Shown here: positions 1 through 7,215 of the stretch, one piece after another
How positions within the stretch are numbered: the stretch's first letter is position 1
How the letters are laid out: every line of letters starts with the position of its first letter
DNA from: Myxococcales bacterium
GTDB lineage: Bacteria > Myxococcota_A > Polyangia > Polyangiales > Polyangiaceae
Direction: 5' to 3'
Assembly (NCBI GenBank): GCA_947473045.1
Contig: CANJCO010000032.1
Span: 1 to 56,793 of the forward strand
Length of the DNA: 56,793 nucleotides
The notes under the pieces: model-generated
Seen by the model: only the letters and a program-made list of their open reading frames with translations
What the model was told of the DNA's origin: nothing
Databases searched by the model: none
Translations under genes and position numbers: made by a program

Positions 1-24
1 AAAAACGAAGCCAGTTTCCCCGAG

Positions 25-42
25 CACCCTGCTAGCAGGGTG
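25..42. repeat. 18-bp perfect palindrome at edge of repeat copy A
   Basis: CACCCTGCTAGCAGGGTG is a perfect palindrome centred on CTAG. Its right half is the start of repeat copy A. Its left half (CACCCTG) resembles what the end of an inverted neighbouring copy would look like. Copies B and C have no such extension, so this may mark an adjoining copy or a junction at the contig edge. Confidence 0.6.
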
Positions 43-180
43 TTGAAAAACACCCTGATAGTAATTGGCGAAGCCCATTGCGTGGGGTGGGGACCCCGAA
101 AAACCGCGTTTTTCGGGGCGGGGAGGTGCATACCTCCCCGAGATGAAAGGCTAGCAGGCCGTTCTTCAACGGCCTGCTAG
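32..180 (+). repeat. Multi-hairpin dispersed repeat, copy A
   Basis: This is a ~149-bp element made of five consecutive hairpins. HP1 at 36-57 has a 9-bp stem and a GAAA tetraloop. HP2 at 63-79 is 7 bp with one mismatch at 76. HP3 at 94-118 is a perfect 11-bp stem with a CGC loop. HP4 at 119-140 is a 9-bp stem with a GCAT loop. HP5 at 150-181 is a 14-bp stem with a CTTC loop. Over 147 bp it differs from copy C at only two positions (76 and one near the 3' end). The two terminal hairpins share a CTAGCAGG-GTT / AAC-CCTG-TAG framework. Family membership was established only by comparing copies inside this window. A non-autonomous mobile element is the favoured reading; a structured RNA is the alternative. 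Confidence 0.9.
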
Positions 181-181
181 C

Positions 182-528
182 ACGCACCCCGAAGCGCAGT
201 CACCGCTTCGCTGCCAGTCTCGCCCGCCACACACGCATCAGACCCAACCCCTGCCACGTTCGACGCCTGGACCGGGCGATGGCATGCGCCGAAGCGAAAG
301 ACCACAGCGCCCCCGCCCGCGCTGCCGGGCGGCACTACGCAGCAGGAGACCGCGAGGACTGCCCCGCGCGCTTGACGACCGCGTGGCGCCTCCGTAGCGG
401 CTTCCTCAGCGACTGCGTGCTTCCACGCGGGCGACGCTCGAGGCCAGCGGCCATCCCGCACGTGTTCAACACAACGGATCGTACCGAGGCCGTGGTCGGG
501 TGCGCGAGTGGACCGCTCTTCGTTCGCG
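182..528. other. Intergenic stretch without a supported gene
   Basis: About 350 bp lie between repeat copy A and the 3' end of the SRPBCC gene. Open frames exist on both strands, but their translations are Arg/Ser/Ala-rich and low in complexity, as expected from GC-rich noncoding DNA. No RBS-supported start, RNA gene or clear inverted repeat was seen. Confidence 0.5.
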
Positions 529-978
529 TCACGCCTCGGCGACGGCCTTGAGCTTCGCGAGCCCACTGTCGAAGTCCTTGCCGACGACGCCGTCGAAATG
601 GAGCTTCCCGAGGATCGCGAAGACCACGTTGCGCGTGCCCGACATCGTCCACGTGACGCGCGTTGCGCTGCCTTCGGCGTCGAACCGAAAGACGATCTTG
701 TTGCTCGCCTTGAACGGCTTGGCGAATTCAAGGTCTACCTCGACGCAGTCGGGCGTCGATTTCGTGATGACCATCGAGCCCTCGCCGGCCTTCTTTCCGG
801 CCCACGCGTAGCGGGCGCCGACCCCTTCGCGTGGTCCGGCATAAGTCCGCTCAAGGATCGCGTCGAGGTCCTCCCAGGGTGACCATTTCGTCCATGCATG
901 AAAGTCGTCGACGAAGGCGCGCACGGCTCCAGGCGCCGCCGCGACGACGATGGACCGCTTCTGCTCGAAGGTGGGCAT
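529..978 (-). CDS. SRPBCC (polyketide cyclase/START-like) family protein
   Basis: The product is 149 aa, typical for a single-domain SRPBCC protein. It begins with a beta strand (residues 7-13, RSIVVAA), followed by AAPGAVRAFVDDFHAWTKWSPW, the usual 'W..WSPWE' segment of polyketide-cyclase/dehydrase family proteins. It ends in the long C-terminal helix (KDFDSGLAKLKAVAEA) that closes the hydrophobic cavity. Such proteins bind small hydrophobic ligands in the cytoplasm. No signal peptide is visible. The gene stands alone, and the ligand and reaction cannot be read from the sequence. Confidence 0.88.
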   Translation of the reverse strand: MPTFEQKRSIVVAAAPGAVRAFVDDFHAWTKWSPWEDLDAILERTYAGPREGVGARYAWAGKKAGEGSMVITKSTPDCVEVDLEFAKPFKASNKIVFRFDAEGSATRVTWTMSGTRNVVFAILGKLHFDGVVGKDFDSGLAKLKAVAEA

Positions 979-1160
979 GCCGGCAGTTTACCCTATCGCG
1001 CCGTCTCGAGGCACGACCGATCGCGTGCTCAGCAACGGCTGCGACGCACGCGTTACGGTGCGCGCCGCGCGGAGCCACGTGAGGCTGCCTGCGCCGCGAT
1101 CGCTCCTGCTGGCTTGTGACGCCCTCAATCGCGCGGACTGGAGACTCCCCGGCGCCGTGG

Positions 1161-1174
1161 TCCAGCCGACTGGA
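1161..1174. repeat. Degenerate copy of the TCCAGTCGACTGGA palindrome
   Basis: TCCAGCCGACTGGA differs from the perfect palindromes at 3777-3790 and 3798-3811 by one base. The sequence just before it (GGCGCCGTGG) also resembles that before the later pair (GGCGCCATCG), so the shared unit is longer than the palindrome. Confidence 0.5.
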
Positions 1175-1333
1175 CGATTCGCGTGCCGCAGTCGCCGACC
1201 GTCCACCTCATCGCGATCGCACCGGCGGCGTCCTGCCTCTGGGACCACTCGTCTCCGCGACGGCGCTCCTACGCTTTGATGCCGGCGCCAGCTTGCCGTT
1301 GGCGAACCGGCGTAGACCAGGGCCACGTCTGGT

Positions 1334-1391
1334 GGCTGATTCCAGCGCGATCGCGAATCGGGAGGGTGTCCGGGCCAGCGCCGGGCGGTCC
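1334..1391 (+). repeat. Imperfect direct repeat, left member
   Basis: A 58-bp segment starting GGCTGATT and containing TCGGGAGGGTG and CCGGGCCAGCGC. It matches 2423-2480 at roughly 50 of 58 positions in the same orientation. The two members bracket the Rpn-family gene, as terminal repeats of a small mobile unit would, but no short target-site duplication was identified. Confidence 0.55.
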
Positions 1392-1442
1392 CCCGGGCCA
1401 ATTCGCGGCGACTGCGCGTGAGCCTTGCCGAAGCGTCCCGCT

Positions 1443-2381
1443 TCAGTCCGCGAGTACGTCGTCGACCGAGGCCGCGGTGACCGCGCGCGCCACCCACTCG
1501 CGCAGCACCGTCACGTCGTTGCACACGGCGATGCGCGCTTCGTGATCGGCAGTCGCTGCGAGGCCGCGTGTGCGAAAAATCACCCGCAGCGCGTCGCGCT
1601 CGCCTTCGCCGCGGCCGGCTTCAAGCCCTTCTTCGCGGCCCTTTTCGATTCCCTGCGCGATTCCCTGCGCGATTCCCTTTTCGATTCCTTCTTCGATTCC
1701 CTGCGCGATGCCTTTTTCGAGGGCCCGATAGTAAAACGGGTTGGTCGGAACGTAGTTTGCGAAGTTCACTTCAGCCTCCAGAGCAAGACGCGCCGCCGCG
1801 TCGAGGGCGGACCAGATTACATCCAAATATACCACGTCGCGGTCATCCGGCAGCGTGGGCAACACTTGCAGCGCAGCGCGCGCGATCGCGAGGCTGTCCG
1901 GGCCCTTCGCGTGCATCCGCGCGGACAAAACCGCCAGATGCGGTCGGGCCTGAGCCTCGGCCACATCTGTCACCCGAGGCACCTGCGGCGGCCCGATCAC
2001 GAGCGGCCGCCAGGCGTTGTACGGGTCGAGCTGCACGGGCTTGCGCGCCCACGCTGCTACGACCTCGTCTATGGCAATCACCACCACGAGCGCGGGGCAC
2101 CGGTAGCGGCTTCGCGCCGATATCGCGTAAAACGGCATCGAGTAGAGCTTATCCGCATCTTTTCGGAGCTGAATCTCGGCGATTAGCACTACGTCGGGCG
2201 ACTGCTGATTGCCAAAGGCGACTACGAGATCGGCGCGTAGCTCCGGCAACGTAAGCGCGGTGTCGCATACTTCCGCTTCTCCTCGAGCAATCTCGACGCC
2301 GAGCGACTCGAGGAGCGTGCGAAGCAGAGACGGATCGCTGCGGATCAGCTCGATGAGCGCTTCGTGTTCGAGAGTCGGCAT
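1443..2381 (-). CDS. Rpn-family PD-(D/E)XK nuclease-like protein
   Basis: The product is 312 aa. I chose the ATG at 2381 (start MPTLEHEALIEL); the frame stays open to 2507, but that extension is Pro/Arg-rich and lies across the direct repeat. The core (about residues 50-105) reads PDVVLIAEIQL then KLYSMPFYAISARSRY, the D...ExQ...Y layout of recombination-promoting (Rpn) PD-(D/E)XK nucleases. The C-terminal half carries a run of GIEK/GIAQ tetrads, then EKGREEGLEAGRGEG, a tail seen in many Rpn-like proteins. The family is linked to recombination and phage defence, and members are often multicopy. The flanking direct repeats fit a mobile or repeatedly copied gene. The nuclease assignment is by motif only. 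Confidence 0.72.
   Translation of the reverse strand: MPTLEHEALIELIRSDPSLLRTLLESLGVEIARGEAEVCDTALTLPELRADLVVAFGNQQSPDVVLIAEIQLRKDADKLYSMPFYAISARSRYRCPALVVVIAIDEVVAAWARKPVQLDPYNAWRPLVIGPPQVPRVTDVAEAQARPHLAVLSARMHAKGPDSLAIARAALQVLPTLPDDRDVVYLDVIWSALDAAARLALEAEVNFANYVPTNPFYYRALEKGIAQGIEEGIEKGIAQGIAQGIEKGREEGLEAGRGEGERDALRVIFRTRGLAATADHEARIAVCNDVTVLREWVARAVTAASVDDVLAD
1641..1712 (-). repeat. Six 12-bp tandem repeats inside the Rpn-family gene
   Basis: Six consecutive 12-bp units (coding-strand forms GGAATCGCGCAG and GGAATCGAAAAG) encode GIAQ-GIEE-GIEK-GIAQ-GIAQ-GIEK. Unit length is a multiple of three, so slippage would change the tail length without shifting the frame. Confidence 0.85.
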
Positions 2382-2422
2382 CGCGCTCCGAGACTGAGCA
2401 GGGCGTGTGCCACGTGCGATCG

Positions 2423-2480
2423 GGCTGATTTCAGGGAGATCGCGATTCGGGAGGGTGGCCGGGCCAGCGCGGGGCCGTCC
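2423..2480 (+). repeat. Imperfect direct repeat, right member
   Basis: Partner of 1334-1391. It lies immediately upstream of the Rpn-family start codon, so it may also carry that gene's promoter region. The stretch 2382-2659 holds no other supported gene. Confidence 0.55.
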
Positions 2481-2659
2481 CGGGGACACGCCTGGCACCT
2501 GACTCACGGCTATGCGCCTCCCGTTGCGCCGAGCGCATCGGGCCTGCCGACCCCACCGCGCCTGTTGTCGATGAGGCCGCGATGCGCCAGGTCTTCACCT
2601 TCCACGCCAGCCTCACCATTCGACTGAATGGCGCTCACGACCGACAGCGCCCGCCTGCC

Positions 2660-2938
2660 TCACTCGCAGACGTTCGCCGTCCGCTCGACCTGGCAAGCGC
2701 ATACAGGGTCCGGGCAGCCGCTTGCCTTCGCCTTTGAGACGCACGTGCTCACATTCGCGGCCGCGATGGTGTTCGGGTCCTGCCCGTCGATGTCGCAGAC
2801 GGAAAGGGCGATTGCCTCCGAGTTGCCCGTGGACGTGCACTTCGCGGCGCACGCGAGGTTGTAGGTGACCTTGGTGTTGGCGGAGCTGCACGCGCCGAGC
2901 GCGACCGTGAGCAAGCCTGCGAAAATCAAGTTCTTCAT
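2660..2938 (-). CDS. Small Cys-rich lipoprotein
   Basis: The product is 92 aa. It has a short signal peptide (MKNLIFAGLLTVALGAC) with lipobox LGAC, so Cys17 should be acylated. The mature part holds eight further cysteines in a spaced pattern (LAC, AKC, SVC, STC, SGC, PVCAC, NVC), implying a disulfide-braced exported domain. No family was recognised. The gene is divergent from the XRE regulator at 3045, and the ~105-bp region between them contains the inverted repeat at 3017-3039. The regulator may therefore control both genes, which is inference. Confidence 0.75.
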   Translation of the reverse strand: MKNLIFAGLLTVALGACSSANTKVTYNLACAAKCTSTGNSEAIALSVCDIDGQDPNTIAAANVSTCVSKAKASGCPDPVCACQVERTANVCE

Positions 2939-3016
2939 GAGAGTTTACCTGCCTGAGTGTGTGTCTTTGTAAATGCTGCCCTATCAGTGCCTGTGATGTC
3001 AACCGGACGGGGCATA

Positions 3017-3039
3017 CCACTCAGGACTGCCCTGAGTGG
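3017..3039. promoter_or_regulatory. Operator-like perfect inverted repeat upstream of the XRE gene
   Basis: CCACTCAGG-ACTGC-CCTGAGTGG has perfect 9-bp arms and a 5-nt spacer. It ends 5 nt before the ATG at 3045 and overlaps the position where its ribosome-binding site should lie. XRE repressors often bind such dyads to autoregulate. As RNA it would also form a hairpin able to mask the start. Confidence 0.6.
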
Positions 3040-3044
3040 GCGGC

Positions 3045-3407
3045 ATGGACCGACACCTCGCGCACATCATCGGCGCCGCCGCGCGCGCGGCGCGCACCCG
3101 CCTCGGCTTGAGTCAGGCCGACGCAGCGGAGCGCTGCGGGATTTCAACGGAGTTCTACGCTCGCATCGAGCGGGGAGGGACGTTTCCGAGCGTCCCTACG
3201 CTGCTGTCCATCGCCAACGCCCTTGATGTTTCCGCGGACGTGCTCCTTGGGCGCGCGCAGCCTCGTCGGAAGCCTGCGTCGGCGCAGCCAGAGCCGCGTG
3301 ACGCGGACTTGCGACGGCTCCTGCGGCGGGCGCGTGGAGCGGACCCGGCGTCGGTGCGCCTGCTCAGCCTCGTCGCCGCCGCCCTCGTAGCTCGTTCTCC
3401 CCGCTGA
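3045..3407 (+). CDS. XRE-family HTH transcriptional regulator
   Basis: The product is 120 aa. I chose the ATG at 3045 over the GTG at 3036 because the GTG lies inside the inverted repeat. Residues ~7-65 form a Cro/C1-type HTH: ARTRLGLSQADAAERCGIS, then TEFYARIERGGTFPSVPTLLSIANALDV, the full five-helix pattern including the IERG...PSVPTLL segment. The C-terminal ~45 residues are Arg/Ala-rich with no recognised effector domain. The dyad overlapping its translation start suggests autoregulation. Its target besides itself is unknown; the divergent Cys-rich lipoprotein gene is the obvious candidate. Confidence 0.88.
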   Translation: MDRHLAHIIGAAARAARTRLGLSQADAAERCGISTEFYARIERGGTFPSVPTLLSIANALDVSADVLLGRAQPRRKPASAQPEPRDADLRRLLRRARGADPASVRLLSLVAAALVARSPR

Positions 3408-3938
3408 GGGCGGGGCATCGTCGGACCCGCCGCTGCCCTCGACCAGTTCTCCCACGGGGCGTTTGCGCCCGAACTGGACGACGCGGGAGGCAGCCCGATC
3501 GACTCTGTGGATCATGCGGACGCCAGCCCGAAGGACAACATTCGCCTCCCCGACGTTCTCGGCGACCGCCGTTGCGAAGGGGGCTTACGCGTTCTTCGTT
3601 CACAACCTCGGAACGAATGGTCAACCCGAACTTCTCCTGCTCTTGGCCACCGGGGTCTGGCCGCGCGAACCCAACGGAGCGGCGCGTCCCATCGCGCTTG
3701 TCGCGCCGTCGCCGCACGGCGAGCCCCGCGTGCGACGCGCGCACGCGCGTGGGGCTTGGGACGCCGGGCGCCATCGTCCAGTCGACTGGACAAAAAATCC
3801 AGTCGACTGGACTACCCATCGGGCGAGGCGTCGCCGGTCGCGCGCGCAGCCGCTCACGACCGCCCGCATGAGGCGCGGAGCGCAATCGGCTGTCGCGATC
3901 CATCGACGGACGCGGCATGCTGCGCCGACGACCCTCGC
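3408..3938. other. Intergenic stretch upstream of mutS2 with palindromic repeats
   Basis: About 530 bp without a convincing gene. The mutS2 frame is open through most of it, but that translation is Arg-rich and does not resemble MutS2 before the ATG at 3939. The only structured feature seen is the doubled palindrome at 3777-3811. A promoter for mutS2 must lie here but was not identified. Confidence 0.5.
3777..3811. repeat. Two perfect 14-bp palindromes in tandem
   Basis: TCCAGTCGACTGGA occurs at 3777-3790 and again at 3798-3811, separated by CAAAAAA. Each unit is a perfect palindrome, so the array is both a direct and an inverted repeat. A one-mismatch relative lies at 1161-1174. The position, ~130 bp upstream of mutS2, allows a tandem operator, a replication or segregation site, or a remnant of an intergenic repeat family. 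Confidence 0.75.
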
Positions 3939-6329
3939 ATGACGACGCTCCCCACCAAGACCCTCCACGATCTCGACTGGCAACGGGTGCTCGCGGCGGT
4001 CGCCGATCGCTGCGTCGGCTACCTCGGCGCGCGCGCGGCGCTGACGCTAGCGCTCGCGGAGACTGCGGACGAAGCGCGGCTCGCGCAGACCGAGCTGCGG
4101 GAGGCCATTCGCGTAGCCGATGACGGCACGCCTCTGCCAGTGCCGGCGAGCGTCGACGTCGCCGAGGCGCTCGATCGGGTGCGCATTGGCGGCGTGCTCA
4201 ACGGCGCCGAGCTCGTCGTGCTGGGCCGGATGCTTCAGGGGGCGCGGTCGCTGCGGCGCTTTCTCGTCGCCAACCGCGCGAAGTGCCCGGCGCTCTTCGA
4301 CGCGTGCGCGACGGATCCGACGCTCGACGCCGTGGCCGACGAGGTGCTCGGCTCGTTCGACCCCGACGGCTCGCTGGCCGACCACGCGAGCCCGCGGCTC
4401 AAGGAGCTGCGCGGCGAGTACCGCACCTCGCGCGAGCGCATGATGCGCCGGCTCGACGAGCTCATGTCGCGCTACGCAGACGTCGTCCAGGACGCGTTCG
4501 TCACCGAGCGCGAGGGCCGCTACGTGCTGCCGATCCGCGCCGACGCGCACCACCGCTTTCCCGGGATCGTGCTCGCCACGAGCGGTTCGGGCGGCACCAT
4601 CTTCGTTGAGCCGCGCGCCGTGGTCGGGATGGGCAACCGCCTCAAAATGCTCGAAGCCGACGTCGCGCGCGAGGAGCTCGCGGTGCTCGGGCGCCTGACC
4701 GGCCTGTTCGCCGAGGCGCTCGGCAGTCTCGCCGGCTTGACGCAGGCGGTGGCCCGGGCCGACCTGCGCGCGGCGAGCGCGAAGCTGGCGCAGGAATTCG
4801 GGCTGCGCCTGCCCGACCTCGACGACGCGCCCACCATGAACCTGCTCGGCGCGCGGCATCTGTTGCTGCTGCTCGACGCGCCGAAGGGCGAAGTCGTGGG
4901 CAGCGATCTCTTCATCCGGTCCGGCCACGCCATGATCGTCAGCGGCCCCAACGCGGGTGGCAAGACCGTCGCGCTCAAGGCCATGGGGCTCGCCGCGATG
5001 CTGGTGCGCGCGGGCCTGCCGGTGCCGTGCCGCGATGGAAGCCGCGTCGGCTTCTTTGACGTGGTGCTGACCGACGTTGGCGATGATCAGAACTTGTCGA
5101 AGAGCCTCTCGACGTTCAGCGCGCACATTCAGAATCTCACGCGCGTGCTCGACGCAACGCACCCGGGCGCGCTCGTGCTGCTCGACGAGATCGCGACGGG
5201 CACCGATCCGCGCGAGGGAGAGGCGCTCGCGGCCGGCGTGCTCGATTCGCTCTGTGCGCGCGGGGGCGCGGTCGTTGCGACGACGCACTACGAAGGGCTC
5301 AAGGCGCTCGCGCTCAGCGACGATCGCTTCGTCAACGCGTCGGTTGGGTTCGACCTGGCGACGATGACGCCGACGTTTGCGCTCACCACGGGCATTCCCG
5401 GGCGGTCGAGCGCGCTGGCGGTCGCGCGCCGCTTCGGGATGCCTTCGACGGTGCTCGAACGCGCTCAAAAGTTCCTTTCAAACGAAGACAGAACCTTCGA
5501 AGAAGTCGTGGCGCGCGCCAACGACGAGCGGGCGGCCCTTGAGCTCGCGCGGGCCTCTGCTGAAGAGCGACTACGCGAAGTCGAAGGCCTCCGCGAGGCG
5601 CTCACCTCGGAGCTTGCCCGGGCGCGCTCGCGAGAAGAAAAAATCGTTTCAAAAGAGGCTGAGGCCCTGCTCGCTTCGGTGCGCCGCGCGCGCGAAGATC
5701 TTCGGGCGGCGCAGGCGAAGCTGCGCGGGGGCGTGGTGGGCGAAGCTGCGATCCGCGAGGCGTCGCGGGCGCTCGACCGCGTGGCTTCCAGCGTCGCGAT
5801 CGGCGGCGAGCTCGAGTCGGTGCTCGCGCCGGCCGAAGTGGTGCGCGCGCATGTCGATGCTGCGACCTTGAAGCGCGGCAGCCGCGTGTACGTCCCGAAG
5901 CTCCGCGCCGAGTGCGAGGTGCTCGAGCGCAATGGCGACGAGCTGCGGGTGGCGGCCGGTGCGCTCAAGCTGACCGTGCGCGTGTCGGAAGTGCGTCGGG
6001 CGGGCGAGGCCGATGTCGCCCCGGTGCGCGCGCGCCGCGCCCCCGCCGCAGAGGCGCCGCGAGACGTGGAAGTGCCCATTCAAACGAGCGAAAACAGCTG
6101 CGATTTGCGCGGGATGCGGGCTGACGACGGCGTGTCGATGATGACGAGTTTTTTCGATCGCTGCGTCGGATCGGGCGTGCGTCTCGTGTTCGTGATTCAC
6201 GGCCACGGAACTGGCGCGCTGCGTGACGCGGTTCGCAAAGAAGTGGCGTCGAGCACCTACGTGGCGCGCGCGCGACCCGGCGAGACAGGGGAGGGAGGCG
6301 ACGGCGTCACCCTCGTATGGCTGCGATGA
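3939..6329 (+). CDS. mutS2: MutS2 family ATPase/endonuclease
   Basis: The product is 796 aa, the usual MutS2 length. The start is the ATG giving MTTLPTKTLHDLDWQRVL, which matches family N-termini. Walker A GPNAGGKT is at 336-343 and Walker B LLDE ends at E417, followed by ATGTDPREGEAL, the MutS dimer ATPase signature. A long Arg/Glu-rich coiled coil follows (about 510-600). A C-terminal Smr domain runs from ~720 (CDLRGMRADDG) to the end, with HGHGTGALRDAVR from residue 754. MutS2 binds branched or stalled structures; Smr domains nick DNA or RNA. Known roles are suppression of homologous recombination and rescue of collided ribosomes. It stands alone ahead of an SDR gene 34 bp downstream. Confidence 0.96.
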   Translation: MTTLPTKTLHDLDWQRVLAAVADRCVGYLGARAALTLALAETADEARLAQTELREAIRVADDGTPLPVPASVDVAEALDRVRIGGVLNGAELVVLGRMLQGARSLRRFLVANRAKCPALFDACATDPTLDAVADEVLGSFDPDGSLADHASPRLKELRGEYRTSRERMMRRLDELMSRYADVVQDAFVTEREGRYVLPIRADAHHRFPGIVLATSGSGGTIFVEPRAVVGMGNRLKMLEADVAREELAVLGRLTGLFAEALGSLAGLTQAVARADLRAASAKLAQEFGLRLPDLDDAPTMNLLGARHLLLLLDAPKGEVVGSDLFIRSGHAMIVSGPNAGGKTVALKAMGLAAMLVRAGLPVPCRDGSRVGFFDVVLTDVGDDQNLSKSLSTFSAHIQNLTRVLDATHPGALVLLDEIATGTDPREGEALAAGVLDSLCARGGAVVATTHYEGLKALALSDDRFVNASVGFDLATMTPTFALTTGIPGRSSALAVARRFGMPSTVLERAQKFLSNEDRTFEEVVARANDERAALELARASAEERLREVEGLREALTSELARARSREEKIVSKEAEALLASVRRAREDLRAAQAKLRGGVVGEAAIREASRALDRVASSVAIGGELESVLAPAEVVRAHVDAATLKRGSRVYVPKLRAECEVLERNGDELRVAAGALKLTVRVSEVRRAGEADVAPVRARRAPAAEAPRDVEVPIQTSENSCDLRGMRADDGVSMMTSFFDRCVGSGVRLVFVIHGHGTGALRDAVRKEVASSTYVARARPGETGEGGDGVTLVWLR

Positions 6330-6363
6330 CGCGCGACGCAACCGTGGTACAGGGCGCCCCATC

Positions 6364-7212
6364 ATGAGCTGGTCCATTTCGGGAAAAACCGTCGTCATCA
6401 CCGGCTCGAGCCGCGGCATCGGCCGCGTGGCCGCGCTGTCACTCGCTGGGCAGGGCGCAGCGGTGTCGCTGGTCGTGCGCAACCGCGAGCTGGGCGAGAA
6501 AGTAGCCGCCGAAATCGCCGCTGCCGGCGCGCCGACCGCGAGAGTGTTCGTGGCTGATTTGTCGTCGATTCGTGAAGTGCGCCGCGTCGGCGCCGAGCTG
6601 TGCGCCGCGCACGAAAAAATCGATGTACTCATCAACAACGCGGGCGCGATTTATATGAAGCGCGAGGAGACCGTCGAGGGCCTCGAGCGCACCTTCGCCA
6701 CCAACCACATGGCGTATTTCGTGCTCACCAACGCGCTGCTCGAGCCGCTCAAGCGCGGCGCGCCTTCGCGCATCGTGAACGTGTCTTCCGAGGCGCACCG
6801 CGTGGCGATGAACTGGGACGATCTGCTGAGCGAAAAGTCATACGGGGGCATGCAGACCTACGGCCGAAGCAAGCTCGCAAACATCCTGTTTACGCGCGCG
6901 ATCGCCAGGCGCCTCGAGGCTGCGGGCGTGACGGCCAACTCGCTGCATCCGGGCGTCATCGGCAGCAATTTCGGCCACAACGACAACGGCTTTTTCTCGT
7001 TTCTCGCGAAGCTCGGTCGGCCGTTTCTCGCCACCGAGGCCGACGGCGCCAAGACGACGATTTACCTCGCGAGCTCCCCCGAAGTCGCTGGCGTCACGGG
7101 CAAGTACTTCAGCAAATCGCGGGTCGCGAAGCCCAGGCATCACGCCGAAGACGACGCGGGCGCCGAGCGCCTGTGGGACTACAGCGAAGCGCTCGCGTCG
7201 AAATTCGTCTGA
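6364..7212 (+). CDS. Short-chain dehydrogenase/reductase (retinol dehydrogenase-like)
   Basis: The product is 282 aa from the ATG at 6364; the upstream frame overlaps mutS2 and was discarded. Classical SDR motifs are present: TGSSRGIG (13-20) for the dinucleotide, NNAG (91-94), a catalytic Ser in VNVSSEAHR, and YGRSK with Y166 and K170. The segments SSEAHR, YGRSKLANILFTR and NSLHPGVIGSNFG are those of the retinol-dehydrogenase/WWOX-like subgroup. It is probably an NAD(P)H-dependent oxidoreductase acting on a lipophilic carbonyl or alcohol; the substrate is unknown. It ends 3 bp before the convergent sctT-like gene. Confidence 0.92.
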   Translation: MSWSISGKTVVITGSSRGIGRVAALSLAGQGAAVSLVVRNRELGEKVAAEIAAAGAPTARVFVADLSSIREVRRVGAELCAAHEKIDVLINNAGAIYMKREETVEGLERTFATNHMAYFVLTNALLEPLKRGAPSRIVNVSSEAHRVAMNWDDLLSEKSYGGMQTYGRSKLANILFTRAIARRLEAAGVTANSLHPGVIGSNFGHNDNGFFSFLAKLGRPFLATEADGAKTTIYLASSPEVAGVTGKYFSKSRVAKPRHHAEDDAGAERLWDYSEALASKFV

Positions 7213-7215
7213 CGT

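Larger units (their letters stand above)
979..1442. other. Gene-poor stretch with repeat fragments
   Basis: About 460 bp contain no convincing gene. They hold a degenerate 14-bp palindrome (1161-1174, TCCAGCCGACTGGA) related to the pair at 3777-3811, and the left member of a direct repeat (1334-1391) that recurs at 2423-2480 on the other side of the Rpn-type gene. Six-frame translations are Arg-rich noise. Confidence 0.5.

Noticed and set aside
94-118. HP3 of the repeat (CCCCGAAAAAC / GTTTTTCGGGG) as a bidirectional terminator between convergent genes
   Set aside because: The T-run lies inside the stem next to the loop and is followed by CGGGG, not by a free U-tract, so it is not a canonical intrinsic terminator. 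Termination by the whole multi-hairpin element remains possible but unsupported.
1645-1712. The tandem repeats at 1641-1712 as a CRISPR-like array
   Set aside because: Units are 12 bp with no spacers and lie in frame within a coding sequence encoding Gly-Ile tetrads.
2582-2725. Short plus-strand frame starting MRQVFTFHASLTIRL
   Set aside because: The first residues look protein-like, but the frame soon overlaps the lipoprotein gene antisense and becomes Arg/Ala-rich. At 47 codons without an RBS it is at most a remnant.
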